Of a stretch of DNA of 64,000 bases, positions 36,796-48,255 are shown piece after piece. Below the pieces are notes generated by a model. It saw only the letters and a list, made by a program, of their open reading frames with translations. It did no database searches and was not told where the DNA came from. The stretch spans positions 576,157 through 640,156 of the forward strand of contig NW_019773947.1 of the NCBI RefSeq assembly GCF_001039355.2. Reading direction: 5' to 3'. A program made the position numbers and the translations under genes. The DNA is from Lingula anatina. Lineage: Eukaryota; Brachiopoda; Lingulata; Lingulida; Lingulidae. Each line of letters starts with the position of its first letter. Positions within the stretch are counted from its first letter, which is position 1.

Positions 36796-39700
36796 GGAGC
36801 AGAAAGACGCGCAGCCACCAACTTTACCACCAGCATCAGAGCAATCGTCCAATCACATTTCTCATGTATTGGACTTTGGCCATGGTGAAGGTGGTAATAT
36901 GCAACCCAAGGTGGAGAGGGACCAAGAACCTGCCTTTAAAAAACGTAAACTAGACAGCCAAAGCGGAATCTCTAGTAACAATGATCAATTCTCTACAGGA
37001 CCAGACTTAGTTAGTATTGAATGTGAAACATCCAAAAATCTCTCATTAGAATGCCAAGCTTCCAAAGATGTAGACTCTGATTCACAGATCTCTATGATCA
37101 TTGAGGACCAGAATCACAGGCCAGAAAGTCCAGTAGACATTGAGAAAACCATGGCCTCTTCTCACAATGCTCAAGTTTTTGAAATTATAGATGATTTAGG
37201 CTCTGATAGAGAAGAATACTATGAAAGTGAGGATGACTATGATGATGATGACATAGATGCTCTGCTAGATGAGTGCCTAGATAAGCCCAGAAATACTTCT
37301 GCCTCTGAGGCTGATGTGGATGGAGATGTAGACACAGAGACAGATCCAAGTGCCCCTGAAGAAAAAGAGAAGGTTGTACTGATAGGTAAGTGACAAGAGA
37401 AAGGGTGACTCTCAAATATTATATGAACAAGTTACGAAAATCCCCTTCCCAATTATGCCAAATATGGAGGCTCTGTTTAGCTTTTATCAAGTTGTGGACA
37501 TACTGCTTTTGATTTTTAAGAAACTGTGTGTTAATGAACAGAGTGTATTTAAATGGGACTTAAATAGAAAAGACTTAAAAATGCTCTTTTTGCAAAGGTT
37601 TAACTTCATATGAATTTTGTGAATATTACAGAAAAGGGGCATGATCCTTTTGAGGTGCTTCCAGAAGGCTGGGTGACAGTCACTCACAACAGTGGTATTC
37701 CAGTCTACCTTCACAAGCAATCCAGAGTGTGTACTCTTGCCAAACCATATTTCCTGGGGCCAGGGAGTGCCAGGGTAAGGTCCTTTTCACATCTGAGTGT
37801 TACAGCATTTTGTATTGTGCCAAGTTTACTGGTACTAACATTGTACTAATCAAAATTTATCTAGTTAACTGAACACATCTAGCATGGAGCTACATTTACG
37901 TGACTTGCATGACATCCAGGCTATTGAGTTGTCAGTCTCTAAAGCTAGAGTGGAGCAGAAAGCTGTACTGCGTGGTTTTTAAAGGGCATAAGACTAATTA
38001 ACTATGGGTATAACATCACATCACATTTACAACTGAAAGAAAACAACTGCGACATATTTATGTCTTGGTCAATTTTAACATTCTTTTCATACACTTTTTT
38101 GAATAGGTTTTCTTCTACAAAACCAATAACATGCATGAATGAATGAATGAAGTTAATTTGGTGTCTTGTGATGCAGTTTGTATAAGAGCCAGCTTACTCT
38201 TTTCTCATGAGCACTATAATTAGCCTGATATCTTTTTGGTTCCCTGACATATTGGATGAGTAAACCACTGAAATCAGAAGTTATATTTTCAGAAACATGA
38301 CATCCCTGTCAGTGCCATCCCTTGTCTGCAATACAGGAAAGAGTTGGAGAAGGAGTCAATGAAACAAGATCAAAATGGCAGTGAAGATTGTATGTTAAAA
38401 GGCTACATGTTGTCAAAGAGAAAACTATCAGATATGTTATGTAAAAAGTGCTTTAAATTTTTATTTCACACTGCATCTCAGTTTTGGATATTTTTTTTGG
38501 TTTTTGTCAATTTTATTATTACTACTGCCTGTATGTTATTCTGTAACTTAAGATTGAAATATAAATATGACATCTTAATGATAAAATCATAATTTACTAT
38601 GAAAATCATTTGATTATTTCAGATTCCCAAGATAACTGCACACCCAATCTAGTCAATGGAACTAGTCCGCCCAACCTTCCCTCCATCCCAGTCAAAGTGA
38701 TGAGTGTTGAGGAAAAGAAAAAGGAAACAATATTAGGTAAGATCTTTGATTATGTCTTTTGTTTTCAAGAAAAACTCGGGTGTGAAATGTTGAGAGTGAA
38801 ATTTAGTATTGTAATTGATGATGCTACTTTTTATGGCGTTTTATGGCTTTGTGCAATTAATTATATATCTACATGATTTCTCTTATAGACCACAAACAGC
38901 TGCATGAGTATTGTCAAAAACTGTTCCAGTTTAAGACCATTACAGTCAGAAGGTTTAAGTAAGTACTGCTTCGTGTTATAAGAATACAAACATTTATGAA
39001 TATAAAAGACATAACATAAGTCACTTGAAATTGCCTTTATGGTGGTATTGATTGTGTCTGTACATCCTTGGAAGAGTAAAGATGATTTATCCTATAACTT
39101 CAAATAGATAACATCTGAATATCAATTCCAGGACTTGGAAAGACAGGAGAAAACATCAGAAGCAGAAGAAGAAAGAAGCAAGGCCATCAANAATAGAAAA
39201 GACTTAAAAATGCTCTTTTTGCAAAGGTTTAACTTCATATGAATTTTGTGAATATTACAGAAAAGGGGCATGATCCTTTTGAGGTGCTTCCAGAAGGCTG
39301 GGTGACAGTCACTCACAACAGTGGTATTCCAGTCTACCTTCACAAGCAATCCAGAGTGTGTACTCTTGCCAAACCATATTTCCTGGGGCCAGGGAGTGCC
39401 AGGGTAAGGTCCTTTTCACATCTGAGTGTTACAGCATTTTGTATTGTGCCAAGTTTACTGGTACTAACATTGTACTAATCAAAATTTATCTAGTTAACTG
39501 AACACATCTAGCATGGAGCTACATTTACGTGACTTGCATGACATCCAGGCTATTGAGTTGTCAGTCTCTAAAGCTAGAGTGGAGCAGAAAGCTGTACTGC
39601 GTGGTTTTTAAAGGGCATAAGACTAATTAACTATGGGTATAACATCACATCACATTTACAACTGAAAGAAAACAACTGCGACATATTTATGTCTTGGTCA

Positions 39701-42700
39701 ATTTTAACATTCTTTTCATACACTTTTTTGAATAGGTTTTCTTCTACAAAACAAATAACATGCATGAATGAATGAATGAAGTTAATTTGGTGTCTTGTGA
39801 TGCAGTTTGTATAAGAGCCAGCTTACTCTTTTCTCATGAGCACTATAATTAGCCTGATATCTTTTTGGTTCCCTGACATATTGGATGAGTAAACCACTGA
39901 AATCAGAAGTTATATTTTCAGAAACATGACATCCCTGTCAGTGCCATCCCTTGTCTGCAATACAGGAAAGAGTTGGAGAAGGAGTCAATGAAACAAGATC
40001 AAAATGGCAGTGAAGATTGTATGTTAAAAGGCTACATGTTGTCAAAGAGAAAACTATCAGATATGTTATGTAAAAAGTGCTTTAAATTTTTATTACACAC
40101 TGCATCTCAGTTTTGGATATTTTTTTTGGTTTTTTGTCAATTTTATTATTACTACTGCCTGTATGTTATTCTGTAACTTAAGATTGAAATATAAATATGA
40201 CATCTTAATGATAAAATCATAATTTACTATGAAAATCATTTGATTATTTCAGATTCCCAAGATAACTGCACACCCAATCTAGTCAATGGAACTAGTCCGC
40301 CCAACCTTCCCTCCATCCCAGTCAAAGTGATGAGTGTTGAGGAAAAGAAAAAGGAAACAATATTAGGTAAGATCTTTGATTATGTCTTTTGTTTTCAAGA
40401 AAAACTCGGGTGTGAAATGTTGAGAGTGAAATTTAGTATTGTAATTGATGATGCTACTTTTTATGGCGTTTTATGGCTTTGTGCAATTAATTATATATCT
40501 ACATGATTTCTCTTATAGACCACAAACAGCTGCATGAGTATTGTCAAAAACTGTTCCAGTTTAAGACCATTACAGTCAGAAGGTTTAAGTAAGTACTGCT
40601 TCGTGTTATAAGAATACAAACATTTATGAATATAAAAGACATAACATAAGTCATTTGAAATTGCCTTTATGGTGGTATTGATTGTGTCTGTACATCCTTG
40701 GAAGAGTAAAGATGATTTATCCTATAACTTCAAATAGATAACATCTGAATATCAATTCCAGGACTTGGAAAGACAGGAGAAAACATCAGAAGCAGAAGAA
40801 GAAAGAAGCAAGGCCATCAATGGTACAAACTTTCAGACTGTCTTATCTGACAGATTCTACTTCTTGGCAGAATTATTGTGCATTTTTCTTTTAGAAGCTC
40901 ATGCTTTCTCTTCTGGAATTAGGCTATAATACATGGTATTCTGAATCGACTTTTTATTTCCAAGTAATATGGTTAAACTTATTCTTCTGTAATCAAGGAA
41001 TCCTGTATATCAAAGTCTGTTACATGTGTCCGTTTTATTGTGCAGCCTGAAAGTGCCAAACTTATCACCTGTCCACTTAACATTGCCAAAGATGCTGGTG
41101 GTGGAGCACCAAGTAGACCAAAAGGTAACTATTTCTCAAAATGTACACGGTAATTGTGAAACGCTAACAATGGCACCAGTTTTGAAGAAGAAATTTTTAT
41201 TGTCTTTGACAAAATAACTTTGCTATAAAAAGAGAGAAAAGGTAAAAAATGCATTTATAATGGCAAACTCATTTTCTTGTTTTCAGCATATGTCCTCAGC
41301 CCTCATGGCAAATCCTATGTGTGCATTCTTCAGGAGTATGTGCAACACACTATGAAACTGCAGCCCAAATACATCTTCCAGGAGATTGGTAAGATCAGAA
41401 TTATAATACTTTTTTTTTTTGATAAAGAATTTTAATAACTCAGGGGTAGTCTTTAAATGCATGCTATTCCATGGATCAAAATATTGTTTAAGAATTTTAG
41501 CATGGGGGTTTTGTCAATTTTTTCCAGGTGTGAGTAAATCGGTTTTTTGTAAAATTTCAGATAATTCTGCCAATCCCCACCGAGCAACTGTGGTTATTGA
41601 TGACATAGAATATGGCTCAGGACTGGCCAAAAGCAAAAAACAGGCAAAACTTAATGCAGGTAAATTTTTTTTTTTGTTTTGTGACAGTTAGCAACATTGT
41701 CTTTATACATGGAAGTAGTTGTTATGTGACTGAGACAATATGGATTTCATTAATACTTGGATTTTCTACATCCTATAGATTTTTCTTTACCAGATGTATA
41801 AAACTACACATTGTTATCATTCTGTGCATTTGATGTGAACACACCTCTTTTCAATTTTCATGCCATTGAATATGCTTATGGTTTGTCTTACAGCCAAAGA
41901 AACATTAAATGTTTTGATACCAGAGATGAAGAAATTTACAGAGGAGAAAGGAATCTACTTCAGAATCACTGCTTTCAGATGTTTCAGTGAGTAAACCAGA
42001 GATATGTTTTTTGCTTGTACATTTATATATGGCATAGACATATATGTTTAACTCTGATATTGGAACTTACATAAGCAACTGACCTGGGTGGAGTGTTGAG
42101 ATCCTGTATTTTTCAGTGAACTTTATATTAAAAGGTTGGTGTGTGATATACTTTGTTTCAGTTTTATGATGAAATTCGCATCGAAGATCCCAGGGTATAT
42201 GAACTAAGTCAGAAAACCGGCCACCCCTCTCCCTATGAAATACTACTAGTCTGTCTCAATAGGTAAACAGCCTTTTCTTTTTAAATACTTAAATGTTTTA
42301 CTTGCTGTGCTGTCAAACAGGTCTGTAAGCTGTATATCTAATCTTCTTCATCTTCTTACTTTTTTGTAAATGAACAATTTCCATCACCAGTTTCATGACC
42401 TATGTTTGTAATAGAATAGTGTCAGCCAACATTAAGGATCGATTGTGAAAGTATTCCTGTGTTCTATAACTGCCATTTCTTATTTTGTGTAGGAACCAAG
42501 GTATGGGTGATACTAAAGTAAAAATGACCATGAATACTCTGAAACACCAGAAAGTAGAGTTTACCATGACAGTTGGAAAGCACACTGCAACAGTGAGTAT
42601 GATGTGTAGTCCAAATACTTTCAGATATAGTCATCATGTGATAATGTCTCATCACGAAGCATATAGTTCAGCATTAAACAGATGTTGTGTTGGGCATAAG

Positions 42701-45700
42701 TTGGTGAAGATATTAAGAGCAGTGTGTCATGTATGCAGGTGCCATGCAAGAACAAACGTGAAGGGAAGCAACTAGCTGCCCAGTCCATTCTCAAGCTGTT
42801 CCACCCCTATGTCTACAACTGGGGCTCCATCCTGCGCCTGTACTCTGTCAGCGATAAACAAGTGATGGAAGAGAAAAAGGTAAGCTGCCATCAATGAATA
42901 AGAAACCCCAAATGAATTTGAATTATTTTTAAAAGTGCTAAATATGGGCTCATAGGGCTATATTGCAACAGATTTGCTAAATAATTCCATGTGAAAAATT
43001 TTCCTCTGCATTAAGATAGTAGTGAAAAATGACACTCTTGGAATGGTCAGGCTGCTTTACCTCTTCAGTTCAAGCTTTTAGTTGCGTCTTGTTTACACTG
43101 ACCGCTGATTAACCTCTGTTTATGATAAACATAAAATATCTGTGGGCGTGGCAGCTACATCATTATTCCTTCATGGGAAATGAGATAGAGAAGACAGTAT
43201 ATCAGGAAGGCCCAACAAAAGGTCAGTGTCTCAGTTGATTGGATTTAAAAGCAACCCATTGTCCAAGCATGCCACAACATTTATAACTATGGTTTTGTGT
43301 GTTTAATGATTTATAATTATTGTTTGGTATGTTTAACTCTAACCCATCATTAACTAATTTTTTATGCATTATGTTATTTACATGTTTATTTCCATATTGA
43401 AATATGAACATACTTTGACAGGCTTAATAAGCAGGTGTTGTAGCTTGGTTAAAATTGTACAAGTTTTATCAAGGAAGTTTTATATATCCTGTATATATTC
43501 ATATAAAAACCTTCCGTAATTTGGACATATGGTTCACTTAAATTTCTTAATTGATTCTTTTTGATAGGAAGATGATGAGATTGAGGAGACCTTTGGTTTC
43601 ATAGGTCCGCAATTACTAATACATGCTGCCAGTCAAACAGAAGTTATTGGAAACGTCACATTCCACAAGGCCACCCAGTTCCCAGATGTTGTGTATGACC
43701 CAGAAAACAGATTACAGAAATCCAATTCTCTTCTCAGAACCAATCCTAATAATGACTGCCAGAAATGCCAAGACAAACCACTTGGGAAGTCTGAGCCAGC
43801 TATACATAAGGCTACACAATTTCCAGAGTGTACCTACAGTAGTATGGATGACAACTGGGAAAGTTCAAGACCTCCAAGAAGTCAGAGCAACACCAAAAGC
43901 AGCAGTCCAGTAATACAGCACAATCCATTACCCTTCAAGTTGAACCCAGCAGGGTATGCCATGAATCCATATGCCTCTCACATGTTTCGATACCCAGTAA
44001 GTGTAGGGATGACCAGATATCCCAGCAGACTGCCCTGTATGCTGGCCACCACTCCTAGTTCCCAGGGGTATGCTCCCTACCAGCCACGCCCTAGTCCAGA
44101 CATACAGGTTCAACAAAAGGAAAAAGACATTCAAGTAATGGGAGCAGGAAAGCCTAATGTGGTCGAAGCCAGCTGTTATGCCAGAGAAGTGACCAGCCCA
44201 GAAAGCTCTCAGGCTGTCCCTTACCAACAACAGACCTGGTCTGGGAGTGGTCAAGATGCCCATCTGCATTATCCCTGGCCCCACGGCACCAGCAGTATCC
44301 CCATCACGCCCAGCACTGTGGGGTTAACAGTACCCTACACTGCCCAGCCATTGTCTGCAGCTGCTGTGACTGCAGCACCCAGTGAAAACCTCTACCACTT
44401 ACCAGCAGATGCTGCCTCATTCTCTCAATATCAGTTAGCTGCACCAAGGTCACAGAATGTCACCAGTGGGAGTAGACATTCTAGGCAAAAGTAGAAGCCT
44501 TTATGTTGACATTCACATGTTAAGTTCAGTAATCTGCAAGGAAATGCAGATTGCATTTTATTTGAACTTTTTTGTGTTTTTTTATTCCCCTAAGAGCATA
44601 GGGTCTCATGTTAGTTGTTGAAGGTGAAATATTATTAAGGTTTTGCAATTGTTTAAAGGGATGTTGGAAGTGATGCATGCCATTTTTGTCATTCAATCTA
44701 CTTCTAATTGCATGACCAAAGTGATTTTATTGTTGATCAAATGCGTGATGTTAATTGCAAGTTTGTTATCAAATTTTACTCATAAGATGAGTGGAATATC
44801 ATGACTTGTTTGTTTTCTTGATGTTTGACTAATTGATGTTCATTCCAGTTAGATTTATTGAAGTTCCATTGTAATCAAAACCTAATTATTTATTGTTAGT
44901 AGCTCAAGGGGCAAACTTTGTTATGAATTTTTTATTTCACAGAAATGACTCTAATTCTACCTGTGTTTTGTAATTAAAATTGTGAATTAATTATTCAAGT
45001 TATAATATTATGTTTTCAAAAATTTTATCTTGTCTTTTGATTGCGGTCACTGATAATAGCAGAAGCACTGAGAAATATATTTTAAAACCAGGATGGTAAA
45101 ATGGGCTCAACTTACTTTATGTTGGGAATAACTGCATCTGGGGATAAGGTGCCGAGTTCTGAAAATTATTAAGTAAATTGATTATTAACTTTCAGCACAG
45201 GGTTGTGCTTAAATTGTAGCATTCTTTAGTCTGTGATCAAATAAATTGTTCAAATTTTGTGTTTTGACTCTTGAATTGTTACTGTAATGTACATGTACAT
45301 AATGTACGTGTATTCCATTGCTAAATTTCACATTTGTATTTCAAGTGTTTTGGACTTTTTAGAAAAATCCTTAGTGCCTGAATTCATTTTCTTTGCAACT
45401 TGACTATGCTGTTGTAGGAAGGAAAATTTGTCACAGAGGGAATTTTGAACTCCAAACTAATTGACACTTACAAAATATCTGCCTTTTCTGGACCAGGATG
45501 AAGAAAACATGAGTTTAAAAATGTTTTTTTACATTATGCCACTGTATTGATTATTTTTATAGCAACATGAAGACAGTGTCCTTCAGCTAGCAAGGGATTT
45601 TGAAGAGAACAAGGTGAACAAACCAAATTATGCCATGCTTGAAAAACTGAAGAAAGAAATGGACAAGTTATCCTCACAGCAGGTAAAGTCTGTTCACTCT

Positions 45701-45977
45701 TAGAATGATTAAGTGTTAGTCACATTGGGGAAGAATTCATTTAAAGTAAGCATCAGGTTTTTGTGTCATTTTTCTGAAATTAATTTTAAGTAAGTATCAG
45801 GTTTTTGAGTAATTTTTCTGAAGATTTTTAAATAGCAGTCTTGTTTATGGTTGGTTGGCTGTTTTAATTAAAGTTATTTCTTGACAGGATTTGTTCAAGT
45901 CCAAAGGAAAACTTCATTTAGAAGATGGACCCAATCTTCCCTCTTCCTCTGTCATAACAGCTGTGGACTTGGGGTAA
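36788..45977 (+). CDS. DGCR8: DGCR8 (Pasha), double-stranded RNA-binding subunit of the microprocessor
   Basis: DGCR8 binds primary microRNA hairpins and positions Drosha for cutting in the nucleus. Exons: 36788-37385, 37632-37774, 38293-38389, 38623-38736, 38889-38958, 39132-39190 (cut by the N; complete copy 40762-40822), 41046-41124, 41287-41388, 41561-41659, 41894-41986, 42162-42262, 42493-42592, 42739-42879, 45563-45682, 45888-45977. N-terminus: disordered and acidic, with a KKRKL basic signal. WW region: [20 protein letters not shown]. Haem-binding region: IPCLQY keeps the Pro-Cys of human Cys352. First ds[21 protein letters not shown] to [11 protein letters not shown]. Second ds[18 protein letters not shown] to [20 protein letters not shown]-terminal helix: [17 protein letters not shown], then an end ITAVDLG resembling human CTVDV. 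About 669 residues against 773 in human. Oddities: a repeated block joined by one N, a one-base frame break in exon 10, an alternative terminal exon and an overlapping upstream ORF. A candidate AATAAA lies at 46149-46154. Confidence 0.93.
37563..40820 (+). repeat. Near-identical 1.63-kb direct duplication joined by one N (probable assembly artefact)
   Basis: 37563-39190 and 39192-40820 are the same sequence, both starting AATAGAAAAGACTTAAAAAT and both ending in DGCR8 exon 6 at GGCCATCAA. I saw only a few differences (for example AAAACCAATAAC/AAAACAAATAAC, TTATTTCACA/TTATTACACA, GTCACTTG/GTCATTTG, and a one-base T-run difference). Each copy holds DGCR8 exons 2-6; the first copy stops mid-exon at the N. 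A true duplication would not end exactly at an assembly gap inside an exon, so two alleles placed in series is the best explanation. Only one set of exons 2-6 should be counted. Confidence 0.93.
43568..44494 (+). CDS. DGCR8: Alternative 3'-terminal exon of DGCR8 (308-residue Pro/Ser/Tyr/Gln-rich tail)
   Basis: A TTTTTGATAG acceptor opens a 927-base exon in phase 0, the same phase as the exon at 45563. It stays open to TAG at 44492-44494. It lies between DGCR8 exon 13 (ending 42879) and the conserved penultimate exon, and has a candidate poly(A) signal at 45240-45245. Its product would be DGCR8 with both dsRBDs but without the conserved C-terminal helix, ending instead in an acidic start ([13 protein letters not shown]), two HKATQFP motifs (43664-43684, 43805-43825), and a long disordered region rich in Pro, Ser, Tyr and Gln ([22 protein letters not shown]). 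I know no counterpart in vertebrate DGCR8. It starts in the middle of a frame with no early ATG, so a separate gene is less likely than alternative splicing. Confidence 0.65.
   Translation, partial: EDDEIEETFGFIGPQLLIHAASQTEVIGNVTFHKATQFPDVVYDPENRLQKSNSLLRTNPNNDCQKCQDKPLGKSEPAIHKATQFPECTYSSMDDNWESSRPPRSQSNTKSSSPVIQHNPLPFKLNPAGYAMNPYASHMFRYPVSVGMTRYPSRLPCMLATTPSSQGYAPYQPRPSPDIQVQQKEKDIQVMGAGKPNVVEASCYAREVTSPESSQAVPYQQQTWSGSGQDAHLHYPWPHGTSSIPITPSTVGLTVPYTAQPLSAAAVTAAPSENLYHLPADAASFSQYQLAAPRSQNVTSGSRHSRQK
44495..45562 (+). other. 3' UTR of the alternative DGCR8 isoform, then intron
   Basis: AT-rich sequence without ORFs. AATAAA at 45240-45245 would end the isoform using the 43568-44494 exon. 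The remainder is intron up to the TTTTATAG acceptor at 45562. Confidence 0.5.
45744..45830. repeat. Short tandem duplication in the last DGCR8 intron
   Basis: TTTAAAGTAAGCATCAGGTTTTTGTGTCATTTTTCTGAA-type sequence repeats after about 45 bases (TTTTAAGTAAGTATCAGGTTTTTGAGTAATTTTTCTGAA). It has no coding consequence. Confidence 0.75.
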
Positions 45978-48255
45978 AATTACGTATCAGGTTTATTTGA
46001 CCAGGGATGTGTTTGGCCAGAGTACATGGTTGACAGCATCATGTGGGTATTGCCAATTGCAAGTTGCCAATGGATAGGTTGTGCTTGCATAGCCAGAGTT
46101 TTTGCTATTATATTTTTCTTTAAAAATGCTTGTGTTGACATATACAAAAATAAACCATCCTGGAAAATTGAAATTTCTTTTTTCCATTAAATCTACCTGC
46201 CAAGTGGTGATTGTTACTTAGGAACAGGATAAAGTTTTAACTCTCATTCTTAACAATATGGTGGAATGGGATGTGCCTCTGCAAACCAAATGTTTGGTGC
46301 AGACACAAAGAATTTCATTTGCAAACCTTTTAAATAGCAAACATTTGGACTAATTACTGGGCACCCAGTTTTGGCATAAATATGTATCACGGTGTGTAGT
46401 ATTTTTTGACTATCTGAAAGTGATCTAGACCAATGTCCTTGCAGATTAGATCTTTGAAGTAATCATAAAAAACTTGGATATATTATGAGATCTGCAAAAG
46501 ACAAGAAGTGATAATGAATGCAGCATAAGATCCTGTCCAAATGTTTTCTAGAAGTTTTCATTTAGCTTATTTGTTTGTTTGTCACATATCAAGAACTGAA
46601 ACACTATTAATAACCAAAAAATGCATTTGATTTTGAACAATGCAGATTTATCTAATGTTTCATATATAAATTGACCAAGGGAATAATACCAAAGAAACCA
46701 AGTTTCTTTTTTCATCCGACTTTGCCAAATATCTCTTGTACTATCTCTTTACATTGTTGTGGACCAAAAATACAGAAACTACTCATTCTTAAACTTGTGA
46801 AAGATAATGAAATCAAATACTTATTTTGAGATTTTTTGTCATTGTATATGTTTTTATTTATGTGCAGTTGCAATGAATACACAAGTGCAGGCTTCATAGC
46901 TTTCATACAACTGCTGGTAGTTATATATATTCAAGAATAGTGATATATTTAAGGCATAAATTGTGATTATATCATTTTAGCCCAGTACTTTGCCTGCCTG
47001 CCAATGTGCTTTTGATTATTTGTCATATGTATTGTGATAATAACTCTTATATCTGCTATTATAACTAGACATGTAATACAATGTTAAGCTGTAGTGATTT
47101 TTGTTAGAAGTGGCATTTATTGTAACCTTTGTTCCACTTCATAATTTAGTGATCAATTTATTGTCAATTTCAATTTATTCTATCCAGGATTTTCCTGCCA
47201 AATTGAATTTTCCTCAATTTTCTACTCACGAATCATTGTTTGACCAGTCCCTGAAGTTTGATTCAATGTTTTATATCATTTCCAATTTAGTTATAAGTGA
47301 CTGGAAGGTCAATAGACAACCAGGTCTTCCAGTAGATTTTTGAAGGAAACATCAACATCAGGTACTTTGATTCGAGGTGTTCTATTGTTTTTAAGGTATG
47401 GATTGAAAAGGTTGCAGGACAAGTAGACATCGAAAATATCAGCGCTGATTGAAAACCTCTGAAATTTGCAATATTTGGAGAATAATACACAAGAGCTGTA
47501 AGAATTAGCATAATTGTTGAGATGCTGCTCTAAGTTTAAGATTTTCAAGTCTGTACATGTGACAGAACAGTTTACTTAATATAAAGGGTAGTTAGACAGT
47601 TGATTGTATAAGGTTGTGTTGGGTAGGGCTGTATTCATCTTACTCTATATGTTGGTGGAGGTGTTTGTATTTTTAAAGCTGTAGTGGATGTTAGTGGTGC
47701 TGGAAATAATCTCTAGATCAAATTGTTAGTGAAAATTGTAAACTAATGAAATGCATTTATTGTCTGTACAGGAAATGGCTCTTACAGTTGCTAAGAAATT
47801 GAACTCAATTTTTTTAATCCACGCTTCCCAAGTTGAAGATCACGTTGGTTCTCAGAACAGAACAAACTGAATGTCAGCTATAAATGACACATCTGTGCGA
47901 CATCTTCCTGTTCAGATGAGGTTTATTTTATTGCACTCATTCATTAGACAATGTATTATGATATTTCAATGTATCTCTTGTATGAAAGCAAACTGTTAGA
48001 CTCCTGCAAGTAGTCTCTAATGTAGTAGCAACATACCTCAAAGAATAATGCTGAAAAAAAGCATTGTCTATTTCATAGATGGCTATAATAAAACAGTGCA
48101 TGTGCTCAAAATTGGGTATGACTTTTTTTAATGATTTATATAGTATAGTGCAGCATGGTTTATTTGAGCATTAAACATCTTCTAAAAGCTTCTTTTTATT
48201 AGTAAATATCTGCCTCAGAGCACCAAAAATATAAATATTTAATAATCTTTGGAAG
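45978..48255. other. DGCR8 3' UTR and convergent intergenic DNA before RWDD4
   Basis: Candidate poly(A) signals for DGCR8 are at 46149-46154 and 48087-48092. RWDD4's candidate signal on the minus strand (TTTATT on plus) is at 48195-48200. No exon, RNA gene or clear transposon was recognised in the 2 kb between. Confidence 0.5.

Noticed and set aside
39261-40588. A doubled WW/haem-binding region in DGCR8
   Set aside because: The two blocks are near-identical and meet at an N inside an exon, which points to misassembly and not exon duplication.
43928-44284. 118-residue minus-strand ORF
   Set aside because: Shadow of the alternative DGCR8 terminal exon; the plus strand has synonymous motif conservation, the minus strand has nothing recognisable.
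43568-44494. Independent gene between DGCR8 exons
   Set aside because: The ORF begins exactly at an acceptor in DGCR8 phase and lacks an early start codon or a promoter of its own.
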